DNA from: Candidatus Sigynarchaeota archaeon | Lineage (GTDB): Archaea; Asgardarchaeota; Lokiarchaeia; Sigyniarchaeales; Sigyniarchaeaceae | Length of the DNA: 64,000 nucleotides | Direction: 5' to 3' | Assembly (NCBI GenBank): GCA_030587525.1 | Contig: JAUQYW010000652.1 | Location: forward strand, 17,019-81,018 | Shown here: positions 51,510 through 60,840 of the stretch, piece by piece | Position numbering within the stretch: the stretch's first letter is position 1 | How the letters are laid out: each line of letters opens with the position of its first letter | Made by a program: the position numbers and the translations under genes | The notes under the pieces: generated by a model | The model's input: only the letters and a program-made list of their open reading frames with translations | What the model was told of the DNA's origin: nothing | Database searches by the model: none

Positions 51510-54155
51510 TTACTGCGTGGTTTCTTTCTCTATGCGGGCAACCCACGGGTGCGATTGGATGGCTTCGATCCAGTGCTTCACCTCGATACTGGACTGTAAC
51601 GCACTGGACACGTTGCTTATCGTCGCACAGATTTCGCTTTCGATGGCATTTAGCCGTTTTGCCTCGATTGTATTTAACATGGCACCGCGCATTGCCTTCC
51701 AGTGGAGATCAGCCCACTCGCTATAGTTGATGGGCACGATATGCTTGGAGATCGCCTCCAAGAGGTGCAGGCCAGGTTTCGGATAAACATTATCCTCTGC
51801 AAATTTCTCGTGAAGGAAATTTTCGTATACGATGTAATCGATCAATCGATGCAAAAATGCATCAAGAGAAACGATCAAATACTTGACGATCTCTTGGAAT
51901 TCGGCCCTGTTTATCAACAATAACGGGTATTTTTTTTCGATATCAGCGATCGTGTTGAGCCGGATTTCTTGAAAGTTGGAAAATTTCTTGTCCTGGTACC
52001 AATCAAATAGTGTGCTATTCCACGTCCCCAAGACTTCCAGCAACTGCTGCATGCTCGCGTTGTATATGCATATGATCGATTTTATCGTCACGACATCCGA
52101 AACAAACGTGGCCTTGATCCGGTTCCTGAAGGCGAGGTTCACGCCAATCTTCTGGTGCTTGTAGAATTGCTTCGTTATTTTCTTCTCGTCGATGAAATAT
52201 CGGGCGTCATGCAGCCGGAACTGGCTCATCTCGTTTGCGGTGTAGATGGGAACGAAGCCGAGTTTCCGCTCGGTGGACAGTGCTTTTTTCCCGAGTTCCT
52301 CGCCCCGGCTCACCTCGATGCCATACGACGCGTGGGATCGCGCAACCTTCTCGATGTAATTGAGGAGAGGGTCATTTTTATAAAGATCGAACGAAACGAT
52401 GCAACTTGGCTCAAGCAACCCGAGTAAAGTTTTTTTATTTTCAAGGAACACGTAATTGCGAAACTTGAAACAATCATGCGTGCCTCTATCGAAAAATGCA
52501 ATCGACACGGCAATGCTCACGCCTATAAAGATGCCTTCGCCCAAGTTATCGTAATCGATCAAGTTTCTTGCCATGCCCGGGCCGAATTGCTTGTAAAAAT
52601 TGTACGGGATGATCAAGCCAGCGATGCCGGAACAGAGATCTCGCGATCGATAAATGAATGCCTCGTAGACGTCATCCACGTCCTTGTATAGCCGGCGAAC
52701 GATGTCCTTCCCGATGATGGTCTTGTTCGCCTTGGATGAAGAAAAACTGAGGTAGGGGGGATTGCCCACGATGATATCAAAGCCGCCGCGTTCCATCACG
52801 TCCTCGAACTCGATGCACCAGTGAAACAATCGTAAATCTTTGTTCATCGCGGATGCAATGCCGTAGCTGGTAAAATATGCCTGATCGAGTTCCTCCCGGA
52901 GTTGCCGTTCACCTTCCTCGATCAAGCTCTTGTAATGATTGATTTCATTGCTATCCCTTGCATTCTTGAAATTCTCTTTATATTTTTTTAGAGAATCAAT
53001 CTTTTGATGCACTTGATCCCCGCGAATCAATAGTTTGTTTTTCACCGCGTCGTTTGACCGAATAAATCCCAACAGGCTATTTCCAGCGCGGATGTTGAAA
53101 TCGATATACGGGAGATCCTCTTTTTGCGCGATGTCCAGGGTGGAAATCATTCTCAGCCACAACCGTAACCTCGCTATTTCCACCGAACCCGGCTGGATGT
53201 CCACGCCGAAGATGTTCCGCGTCAAGATATGGCGTTTTATCTCGCCGGGCTTGTCGGCATATCTCGGGCATTCAGGATGCTCTTGAAACCCGGGATGCGT
53301 GCTGGGTACTCGTGTGAGGCAAGACCGGTACAAATCCTCTAGGATTCGCTCCACGGCCACGAGAAAGGCACCCGAACCACATGCATTGTCGCACACGGTT
53401 AGCTTCACGAGCACTTCAAAATAGAGCCATATGATTTGCTCCAAATCGGCAGGTGTTGACGTTTCTTTAGCCAGCAAGCCAGAGATGACATCGTCGTGGC
53501 TTGTTTTAAAGGCATAATTGACTTTCCGCGTGAGTAATAACCCGATGCACTTGCGGACGATATACTCGGTTATGTATTCCGGCGTGTAATAGCTTCCACT
53601 TTCTTTCTGGTTGCATGCTTTCTCGTAAATGTAACCGAGAATGGACGGGTTGATGGAAGGCGAGCTTTCATTCGCATCGGTTTCGGACAAGGTCCATGTG
53701 TACTTTTCAAGCAAGAGGAGAACATTTTCCCATACCTCGTTCCGGATGGTGATCTTCGATGGACTCCCGTCCGCGCCGCGTTCCAGGGGATCATGACGCG
53801 AGAAAAGGCTGCAATTCAAGAAAGGCACCACCTTGAACAATCCATCTAAATCATTCCGTGGTCGGCTCGAATTGAAATAATCGAACCAGAGCCGGCACAG
53901 GGCATGGTGAAAATCATCCTTGAATTGCGCGAATAATCTCCGCAAGTACGATTCCGGCAAGATGGAAGGAAGATCTTTCCTCGGGATTTGCAAAAAACAC
54001 GTGAAAATGAGCCGGTTCAAGACGAGAGCAGCATATTCATCTCGCATGAATCCATGATCTTTGCTGGAAGCATCATCAGATAGAATGATAGATCTTGACA
54101 GCAGATCCTTGACTTTTTGATAATCTGCATGGAAATGACCAACGATATCGTTCAA
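51510..54155 (-). CDS. Eco57I-type adenine DNA methyltransferase with long insert
   Basis: An 881-residue protein. The helical N-terminus (1-180, YAALVLNRLIFTCFLQIP) resembles that of PglX/Eco57I-like enzymes. SYYTPEYITEYIVRKCI (about 189) precedes motif I, which reads CDNACGSGAFL instead of DPACGSG (about 256). The NPPY motif is in IIVGNPPYLSFSSS (about 461), preceded by a coiled-coil-like charged insert (about 375-425). Residues 560-800 look like the target-recognition part. The start is TTG at 54155, since a stop lies eight codons upstream in frame. It is first on the minus strand with the YprB-like gene 98 bases downstream, so a three-gene operon (methylase, nuclease, methylase) is likely. 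No nuclease domain visible. Confidence 0.85.
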   Translation of the reverse strand: MNDIVGHFHADYQKVKDLLSRSIILSDDASSKDHGFMRDEYAALVLNRLIFTCFLQIPRKDLPSILPESYLRRLFAQFKDDFHHALCRLWFDYFNSSRPRNDLDGLFKVVPFLNCSLFSRHDPLERGADGSPSKITIRNEVWENVLLLLEKYTWTLSETDANESSPSINPSILGYIYEKACNQKESGSYYTPEYITEYIVRKCIGLLLTRKVNYAFKTSHDDVISGLLAKETSTPADLEQIIWLYFEVLVKLTVCDNACGSGAFLVAVERILEDLYRSCLTRVPSTHPGFQEHPECPRYADKPGEIKRHILTRNIFGVDIQPGSVEIARLRLWLRMISTLDIAQKEDLPYIDFNIRAGNSLLGFIRSNDAVKNKLLIRGDQVHQKIDSLKKYKENFKNARDSNEINHYKSLIEEGERQLREELDQAYFTSYGIASAMNKDLRLFHWCIEFEDVMERGGFDIIVGNPPYLSFSSSKANKTIIGKDIVRRLYKDVDDVYEAFIYRSRDLCSGIAGLIIPYNFYKQFGPGMARNLIDYDNLGEGIFIGVSIAVSIAFFDRGTHDCFKFRNYVFLENKKTLLGLLEPSCIVSFDLYKNDPLLNYIEKVARSHASYGIEVSRGEELGKKALSTERKLGFVPIYTANEMSQFRLHDARYFIDEKKITKQFYKHQKIGVNLAFRNRIKATFVSDVVTIKSIICIYNASMQQLLEVLGTWNSTLFDWYQDKKFSNFQEIRLNTIADIEKKYPLLLINRAEFQEIVKYLIVSLDAFLHRLIDYIVYENFLHEKFAEDNVYPKPGLHLLEAISKHIVPINYSEWADLHWKAMRGAMLNTIEAKRLNAIESEICATISNVSSALQSSIEVKHWIEAIQSHPWVARIEKETTQ

Positions 54156-54221
54156 TCCAGTTCCGCCATCATTGATTTACGTTTTGTTGATTAATGTAGC
54201 TCCACATTTAAGAGGAAGCGT

Positions 54222-54238
54222 CTTGTTACGTTAACAAG
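54222..54238. repeat. 7-bp palindrome in the divergent methylase control region
   Basis: CTTGTTA-CGT-TAACAAG, perfect arms with a three-base centre, within the 165-base gap between two divergent methylase genes. Restriction-modification loci often use such palindromes as controller-protein operators; no controller gene is seen here. Confidence 0.5.
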
Positions 54239-54320
54239 CAGATATATTTGACACGGCGCGGATATTCGATAAATCTCCGATATTTATTTCCCGACAAGTG
54301 TCTTGCGAGCTGGTTGAAAA

Positions 54321-56009
54321 ATGGATGATCTTGTTCCCCTTGACGAAGCTTGCAAGTATGCGACGGATTACGTGAAGAAACGCATCACGAAATCCAGCAT
54401 CAGTTACTTGATCCAGTACGGGAAAATCACCAGGCACGATGATGCATCATCGGGATCGATCTTGGTCTCCCGGGCAGAATTAAAAGCATACTACGACGCT
54501 GCCTTCATCGCAAAAAAGGACAACTGGATCAAGCAGCTCGGTCCAGATTTAAATTGGCACTTGTCATTCGACAATTTGCGGGAGCAAGACACGACCAAGC
54601 ACGTGCATCGGCTCCATCCCTACAAGGGCAAATACATCCCGCAACTCGTCGAGTATTTCCTCGATGGCCACGTCGACGAGTTCAAGAAACAACCATTCTT
54701 CAAGCCGGGCGACATCATCATCGACCCATTCATGGGAAGTGGCACGACCCTCGTGCAATGTGGCGAGCTCGGGTTGCATGCCATTGGCGTTGACATCTCG
54801 GCATACAATTGTATGATCGTCCAGGCGAAAATGGAAAGGTATGACGTGCTCCCCATGGAACAGAAGCTCTGGAAGATATTCAACGATGCACGAACCGCGC
54901 TGAGCACGACGGGCGGCCTCTCGCTCCTCGCCACCTTGAAAGCAAGCATCCACGAGTTCAATAAGAAGGTCTTCACGACTGCTGGCGTCAAGAGAAAGAT
55001 CGCGTTGAAGGAAATTAACGAGGATCAATACGGAAACGAGAAACTTGCCGAGTTCTTCCAGGAAAACAAGGAAATCATCGGAAAATTGCAAGAGCTCGAA
55101 ACTAAGCACAAGAACGCAGGTCCCAAAGGCTTCATCGAAACGTGGTTCAACGCGGAAATCCGGCGGGAATTCAACACGTACCTGGATCTCGTGGAAAAAG
55201 AACCGGATGTTAACCTGAAAAACTTGTTGAAGATCATCATCAGCCGGACGGCACGTGCATGCAGGTCAACGAAACACTTCGATCTCGCGACGCTCAAGGA
55301 ACCGCAATTGCTGCCATATTACTGCTTCAAGCACAAGAAGATCTGCGCCCCCATCGAATCGTCAATATTACGGTTCAAAGCTTACATCAAGGACACGATC
55401 GCCCGCATCAAGGCATATGCGGCCCTCCGAAGACCCGTCGAGTTTGCCGTCATCAACGGCGATTCGCGAACCGTCGACGTGATCGATGAAGTCAAACGCC
55501 TTAATCCCGGGTTTGGATCGCTGGTTGAAACGCGGCTGATCGACGGCATTTTCACCTCGCCACCATACGTTGGGCAGATCAATTATCACGAGCAGCACGC
55601 CTATGCATATGAGATGTTTGGCATCACGAGAAGGGACGAAAAGGAAATCGGCCCGCTTTTCAAGGGAGAAAGCATGAGCGCTAAAGAGGATTACATCGCC
55701 GGGATCAGCAATGCCCTCAAGAACATCTGCAAGTTCGTCAAGAAGGACGGCGACGTGTTTATCGTGGCAAACGACAAGTACAATCTCTATCCCACCATCG
55801 CGAGAAGGAATAAATTACACGTCGTGGAGCAATTCAAGCGTCCGGTATTAAACCGGACAGAACGGGATAGGCAACCATACGCTGAAATTATCTTCCACTT
55901 GAAAAAAGCAAGCGATGTCGACGGGCTCGAACAACCTAAAGAACGTGAAAGAAGCACGAAAACCACGAGGTTTCAACCCGAAAGAACCAATCAAACAAAG
56001 CTCTTTTAA
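54321..56009 (+). CDS. N4/N6-type DNA methyltransferase with HTH-like N-terminus
   Basis: A 562-residue protein. Residues 1-55 look like a MerR/excisionase-type helix-turn-helix (VPLDEACKYATDYVKK, then SISYLIQYGKITRH). Motif I is DPFMGSGTTLVQCG (about 134) followed by GVDIS, and the catalytic IFTSPPYVGQINYHEQHA appears only at about 412, after a helical insert of roughly 270 residues. The order (FxGxG before TSPPY) and the insert are unusual for a beta-class enzyme, where TSPPY comes first. The last residues are TNQTKLF. ATG at 54321 lies about 36 bases after GATATTTATT. Target could be cytosine N4 or adenine N6. Confidence 0.83.
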   Translation: MDDLVPLDEACKYATDYVKKRITKSSISYLIQYGKITRHDDASSGSILVSRAELKAYYDAAFIAKKDNWIKQLGPDLNWHLSFDNLREQDTTKHVHRLHPYKGKYIPQLVEYFLDGHVDEFKKQPFFKPGDIIIDPFMGSGTTLVQCGELGLHAIGVDISAYNCMIVQAKMERYDVLPMEQKLWKIFNDARTALSTTGGLSLLATLKASIHEFNKKVFTTAGVKRKIALKEINEDQYGNEKLAEFFQENKEIIGKLQELETKHKNAGPKGFIETWFNAEIRREFNTYLDLVEKEPDVNLKNLLKIIISRTARACRSTKHFDLATLKEPQLLPYYCFKHKKICAPIESSILRFKAYIKDTIARIKAYAALRRPVEFAVINGDSRTVDVIDEVKRLNPGFGSLVETRLIDGIFTSPPYVGQINYHEQHAYAYEMFGITRRDEKEIGPLFKGESMSAKEDYIAGISNALKNICKFVKKDGDVFIVANDKYNLYPTIARRNKLHVVEQFKRPVLNRTERDRQPYAEIIFHLKKASDVDGLEQPKERERSTKTTRFQPERTNQTKLF

Positions 56010-56079
56010 GTTCCTTCTTGGACTATCTTCTGTAGTTGTAATGTGATGATTCGCCTTCCACGGACGAGCTGGTTTGCAA

Positions 56080-57270
56080 ATGCAGACTCTACCCCCGGAT
56101 GCCCTGGAGCGGAAAAAAAATGCCGTCGACGCGTTGAAAGCGGGAGATCTTGATTCAGCGGGTCGTCTCCTCGAAGGTCTCAGCAATGAATATCCGAAGG
56201 TGCCCGAGCTGCGTTTTAATCTGGCTCTTGTCCTCTTCAAATCGAATCATTTCGATGAAGCCCTTGAACAGGTCAACGCCGGTCTTGCATTGGAACCAAA
56301 TGACGAGAAAGCCAAGGCATTCAAGCAAGCCATCGAGAAATGCCTTGCGAAACAGGAAAATAAGCCACCTAGCATCGCTCCATTGAGGTTCGACGAGCAA
56401 GCCGGAAAAAGAGCAAGCCAGGACTTCCGCAATCGTTCAGAGAATCCCACCGCCCAAGCTCTCCTGCAATCGAGGCTCGATACCCCACACGTAATGATCC
56501 CGAGTGACCGAAAACCTGGTGAACCATCACCCTTGAGCACTAAAGCTCCCAAATACAGCTTTTCTCGCTTGATGAATTTCGTCACGTTCGAGCATTCTCG
56601 CCGCCAGGACGCCGTTCGATCAAGATTTGTAAATAATTTCCTTGATGATTCATTTTCCGAGCCATTTTCATCTTTAATGATTGAAAACATAGATATGGAA
56701 GAAGATAAACCTGTGCTTGGGGAAAATCACATCTCGCCCCCCTATAACACGCGTATCGAGCCACCAGTAAAGCTTAGCCCGGATCAAGTCGAGGAGGTCA
56801 TTCAAAAAGTCGAGAATCTTCCCGCCGTCGATGACGCAGAAAGTACCACGAATGCAGAGCCGCAAAATATGGAAGAGATCCGGCATTTCAAGCAACTGGC
56901 TCATGGTCTCTATGAAGCACGGCGATTCAATGACGCGATTAAGCTATGCAATGCATTCCTGGAACGTGTTCCCGAAGACCTGGAAATGCTTTTTACGGTT
57001 GGATTTTGCTATCGAGACTCCGGAGACCTAGAAGATGCCGAAGCAGCGTTCAAGCACATCCTGGAATTGTATTACGACAATGCATATGCGTGGAACAACC
57101 TTGCAATTGTTTATAACAAGAAACACGAGGAGGAACACGAGTTATTTTGCCTTTTAAAAGCCCGGGACTTTGGTTACAAGGTCGATTATCCCCGCCTTGC
57201 AGATTTGCTGAGCCTCTGCAATCCAAAGGATCCATTTGCCGAGGACACGCTGGAATGGGACTTGAAATGA
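56080..57270 (+). CDS. TPR protein between DNA methylases
   Basis: A 396-residue protein. Residues about 5-90 hold two TPR-like helical pairs (LKAGDLDSAGRLLEGL, FKSNHFDEALEQVNAGLALEPND). A polar, disordered middle of about 170 residues follows, then two or three more TPRs (LYEARRFNDAIKLCNAFLE, YRDSGDLEDAEAAF, WNNLAIVYNKKHEEE). No enzyme motif. The start at ATG 56080 is preferred over the TTG two codons upstream. It is on the same strand as the flanking methylases with small gaps, so it is likely co-transcribed and may assemble a complex. Function unknown. Confidence 0.75.
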   Translation: MQTLPPDALERKKNAVDALKAGDLDSAGRLLEGLSNEYPKVPELRFNLALVLFKSNHFDEALEQVNAGLALEPNDEKAKAFKQAIEKCLAKQENKPPSIAPLRFDEQAGKRASQDFRNRSENPTAQALLQSRLDTPHVMIPSDRKPGEPSPLSTKAPKYSFSRLMNFVTFEHSRRQDAVRSRFVNNFLDDSFSEPFSSLMIENIDMEEDKPVLGENHISPPYNTRIEPPVKLSPDQVEEVIQKVENLPAVDDAESTTNAEPQNMEEIRHFKQLAHGLYEARRFNDAIKLCNAFLERVPEDLEMLFTVGFCYRDSGDLEDAEAAFKHILELYYDNAYAWNNLAIVYNKKHEEEHELFCLLKARDFGYKVDYPRLADLLSLCNPKDPFAEDTLEWDLK

Positions 57271-57395
57271 AGGGACGATCGCGTACCTCGATGTAAGAAC
57301 CATTCCACTAGGTCAATTAACAACAAGCAATTTAATACCGGGCGTTAACTCCTTTTCATTCATCTTGCACAACGATTCACGCGAGGGTTCCTTTC

Positions 57396-60074
57396 TTGAT
57401 CGACGAGCACGTCTTTTCACGAAGCAGCATCGACATCATCAAGTCGTTTCTTGAAGAGCACGGGTGCAAGGTCGATCCAGTTCCCTTCTTGAACACGATC
57501 CCGTTGGTTACCAAGGAACGTGCAAGATTAACTCGAGATATCGTGAAAAAAATCATCCGGGATTCTTACAACGATGCGAGTGCCATCGTCAAGGAAATAT
57601 CTGAACGATTAACAGACAAGTTTGACGTGTATCTTGGCAGGGTTCATAAAAGGCAGCTAAAACAGTACATCGACTACGAAAACCCCGGGGATTTCCGGAC
57701 ATTCATCAACTTGCTGAATGATCCCTCGATCGATGCCGAAACGATCAAGGCGTTCTGTGATACGGTGATCAAAAATGACGCAAGACTCCTGGACAAGAGC
57801 TTGCCTGTTTTTTGGAAAAACTTGAACGATGCAATCAACGCGAATAACAAGGATAGGATCAAGGATTACCTGGTGTTTCTCTATTCACGCCTCATTGCCC
57901 TCAATGAAAACCGGCAGCTCTCCTTGAAATTCTTGTTCGATCAAGAAAAAAACATCATCCAGACCGAGCTGGATGCTGAAAATTACCGCGAGCTCGAGCA
58001 CTTCTGCGCGGATGAAACGTTGGCTGATCGAGCGACGATCGTGTCGAGATTCAACAAGAAATACATCGGCATATTGGAACAAAGCGCTGGCACCCCGGAT
58101 AAAAAAGCGCTGTGTTATATGGCCGTGGACCAGTCGTTGTTCGATGCAACTGGTTCCAAGGCAGAATTATACAGTTACTTGCAATCTGCCATTCAAAAAA
58201 GCTTTGATCTCCTCCAGAACCACCGGGTCTTGGTCATCAAGATCGAGAACATCATGGATCAAGGCTTGAACTTGAAATGGGATGCCTATGCTTACTTGAC
58301 CTTGTATGCCGAAAAGCTCAAGCCCACCACGTTGAACCGCACGTATTATCATGGCGAGGACATCTGTGCCGACATCATCGAACACGTGACGGGCAATGAA
58401 CTCGCGCTAATTGATCGCGAGCGTCTTAAAAAGCATTACACCAGCCCGGTGGGGGACGACTTAACCTCGTCCGACCTCCTTTCCCGGGCGGATATTCAAG
58501 AGATCATCAAGTTCTACGAGGCGCCCTTGACCGGATTTTCATTCCTCGATTGCTACATCCTCCAGCAAGAAAAACGGTTTCCAAACTCGAGAGAAATCGC
58601 GTTCGTGGAAAATAACAACGAGCTCTTGCTGGTGTTTCTCAAGAGCGTGGTTGATGAACGAAAGATCCCGTGCCCGGTTTGCGGATCCTTGAAGATTTCC
58701 GGCAATTCTTACTCCGGAATTGGCGAAAAGAGCTGGGAATGCAAGAATCCGCTTTGTGCCGACCGATCGAAAACGAACCGGGGGAAACGCTATTCCATGC
58801 GCACGATTTTCATGCAAGATTCCACCTACGATTTCAGCAAAGAAAACATCGTGCCCCGGGAGTTGATCAAGGTGTGGCGAAAGGATCTCGTGGAACGGTA
58901 CGACATCACGCAATTGTATTCTATGATCATCAAGTATTTCACGTACCGGAACGACACGTTTATGGCGATCAACCCCGCCGAACCTGCATCACTGCAAAAG
59001 ATCGCGGCCCAGCACGAGCGGAAAGTGGAGATCGCACCTTTCTCGGGATTCGTCGATATCACGCATGTCGATCCTCGATTGCACGAAAAGTTCGTGGATG
59101 GGCCACTGTTCAGCCAATTCGTCTATGCCAAACGAGCGGATGACGAGCTCGCGGGAGCAGCAATGAACGACGAGATATTCCGGAAGTCACGGAAACAACT
59201 CGTGTATATCGTGCAGGACGATTGCCTCCACGTGTTGCGAACGCTCGGGAAAGAATCTATCCATGCCGCGATCACCTCGCCGCCGTATTACAACGCGCGA
59301 GAATACAGCCAGTGGACGAACTTGTTCACGTACTTGAATGACATGTACAACGTGATTGCCGCGTCAAGAGAGGCCCTCGTTGACGGTGGCATCTTCTTTT
59401 ATAATATAGGAGATATTTTCGACAACGAGAGAACCATCGTCAAATCGACTATGGGCGAAAAACGCATACCGCTCGGGGCATACATCATTTTGCTCTTCCA
59501 GAAAGCTGGATTCGAACTGCTCGACAACATCGCGTGGTACAAAGGCGAGCCGCAGAGCAACCGGCAGAAGAACGACGGGAACTTCGTGCCGTTTTACCAG
59601 CGCCCCACGAATTGTTACGAGCACATGTTCATTTTCAAGAAACCTGGACCGTTGAGACTTGCCAAGAACAGGGAGAGTAATGCGTTGATCTCGAATGTCC
59701 AAAAATTCAGCCCCGTCATCAAGATCGGCAAGGGCGGCGTGAACAAGTACGGCCACACCGCTCCGTTCCCGCCCGATTTGCCCTTGCTTGCCATCAATTG
59801 CTTCACGGAGCCAGGTAATTTCGTGCTCGATCCATATTCGGGAAGTGGAACGACGCCGATCTCGGCGAGCAGTTGCGGCAGGGCAGGTATCGGAGCGGAG
59901 GTCAGCGAGGACTATGCTAGATTATCCGTGGAGATGGCACGTGATATGAAATTGAGCGTGAAGCTCATCAAGCGCGTCCATGGCGATCCAACAATGCCAT
60001 GGCAAGTGATCACCTTCGATGCACCCCAAATCGCAGGCAAGAAACAAAAAACTCTCGAATCATTCACCACATGA
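57396..60074 (+). CDS. N4/N6-type DNA methyltransferase with long N-terminal extension, zinc ribbon and C-terminal PIP-like motif
   Basis: An 892-residue protein. Residues 1-420 are helical, unassigned. A zinc ribbon occupies about 425-455 (CPVCGSLKISG... CKNPLC). The beta-class core has ITSPPYYNAREYSQW (about 626), IFFYNIGDIFDN, and VLDPYSGSGTTPISAS (about 810), the usual TSPPY-then-FxGxG order. The last residues, KKQKTLESF, match the archaeal PCNA-interacting (PIP) box QxxLxxF, suggesting recruitment to the sliding clamp. Start is TTG at 57396 with GAGGG eight bases upstream; no better ATG is in frame. The next gene begins 12 bases after the stop. It could maintain methylation behind the replication fork; this is inferred from the motif alone. 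Confidence 0.84.
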   Translation: MIDEHVFSRSSIDIIKSFLEEHGCKVDPVPFLNTIPLVTKERARLTRDIVKKIIRDSYNDASAIVKEISERLTDKFDVYLGRVHKRQLKQYIDYENPGDFRTFINLLNDPSIDAETIKAFCDTVIKNDARLLDKSLPVFWKNLNDAINANNKDRIKDYLVFLYSRLIALNENRQLSLKFLFDQEKNIIQTELDAENYRELEHFCADETLADRATIVSRFNKKYIGILEQSAGTPDKKALCYMAVDQSLFDATGSKAELYSYLQSAIQKSFDLLQNHRVLVIKIENIMDQGLNLKWDAYAYLTLYAEKLKPTTLNRTYYHGEDICADIIEHVTGNELALIDRERLKKHYTSPVGDDLTSSDLLSRADIQEIIKFYEAPLTGFSFLDCYILQQEKRFPNSREIAFVENNNELLLVFLKSVVDERKIPCPVCGSLKISGNSYSGIGEKSWECKNPLCADRSKTNRGKRYSMRTIFMQDSTYDFSKENIVPRELIKVWRKDLVERYDITQLYSMIIKYFTYRNDTFMAINPAEPASLQKIAAQHERKVEIAPFSGFVDITHVDPRLHEKFVDGPLFSQFVYAKRADDELAGAAMNDEIFRKSRKQLVYIVQDDCLHVLRTLGKESIHAAITSPPYYNAREYSQWTNLFTYLNDMYNVIAASREALVDGGIFFYNIGDIFDNERTIVKSTMGEKRIPLGAYIILLFQKAGFELLDNIAWYKGEPQSNRQKNDGNFVPFYQRPTNCYEHMFIFKKPGPLRLAKNRESNALISNVQKFSPVIKIGKGGVNKYGHTAPFPPDLPLLAINCFTEPGNFVLDPYSGSGTTPISASSCGRAGIGAEVSEDYARLSVEMARDMKLSVKLIKRVHGDPTMPWQVITFDAPQIAGKKQKTLESFTT

Positions 60075-60086
60075 TGGCGATCCACA

Positions 60087-60761
60087 ATGAGTGAGGAACA
60101 AGATGAAGTCAAACGCGTGACCAGGTCAAAAGAAGAAGCAAAGACAACCTATGACAAGATGAGCAAATCCTACGACGCCATTTCCGGATCCTCGGAAAAC
60201 AAGTTCAAGTGGATAGGGCTGGAATTTCTGGATGCCAAGGAAGGGGAGACCTTGCTTGAACTCGGTTTTGGAACGGGGAAAGTCCTTGAGAGATTGGCGA
60301 GGATGGCCGGCGAGAACGGGAAGGTTCACGGCATCGACTTGTCGCCAGGCATGCTCGCCATAACTGAGAAACGCCTGAGAAAAACCGGCTTGCTTGGCAG
60401 GGTCGAATTGCGACTCGGCGACATTGCACATCTACCTTATATGAACGATCAATTCGATGCCATCTTCACGAGCTTCACCTTCGATCTCGTCGACACCCCC
60501 GAGATACCAGTCGTGCTCGCGGAATGCCGCAAGGTCTTGAAAACCGGGGGCCGAATTTGCATCGTATCGCTGTCCCGGGGCAATGGAAGGAAAGTCGCGG
60601 TCCGCGTGTACGAATGGTTCCACGAGAAATTTCCCAAAGCCATCGATTGTCGGCCGATCAATGCTCGCGAAGCCCTTATAGCAGCTGGTTTTTCGATCAC
60701 CCGGGAAAAACGCGATTCCATGTGGGGGTTGCCGGTGGATATCGTGTTGGCGAAAAAATAG
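60087..60761 (+). CDS. Class I SAM-dependent methyltransferase (UbiE-like)
   Basis: A 224-residue protein: YDKMSKSYDAIS near the N-terminus, motif I LLELGFGTGKVLERLA, GIDLSPGMLAITEKRL, LRLGDIAHLPYMNDQFDAIFTSF and ECRKVLKTGGRICIVSLS. This is the UbiE/COQ5-like layout for small-molecule substrates such as quinones or lipids. It is packed between two DNA methylase genes (12 bases after the upstream stop), so co-transcription is likely. It has no DNA-methylase motif IV. Its substrate is unknown. Confidence 0.84.
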   Translation: MSEEQDEVKRVTRSKEEAKTTYDKMSKSYDAISGSSENKFKWIGLEFLDAKEGETLLELGFGTGKVLERLARMAGENGKVHGIDLSPGMLAITEKRLRKTGLLGRVELRLGDIAHLPYMNDQFDAIFTSFTFDLVDTPEIPVVLAECRKVLKTGGRICIVSLSRGNGRKVAVRVYEWFHEKFPKAIDCRPINAREALIAAGFSITREKRDSMWGLPVDIVLAKK

Positions 60762-60840
60762 TATTAATTGTAGATTCTATGCCTAATATCAAGTTAATAA
60801 CGCGGTTGAAAAAAAAGCCCGTGGTATCTTGAACCGACTA

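Noticed and set aside
46069-54155. A BREX system, because of PglX-like methylases
   Set aside because: No PglZ, BrxC, BrxL or BrxA/B-like gene is found between or beside them.
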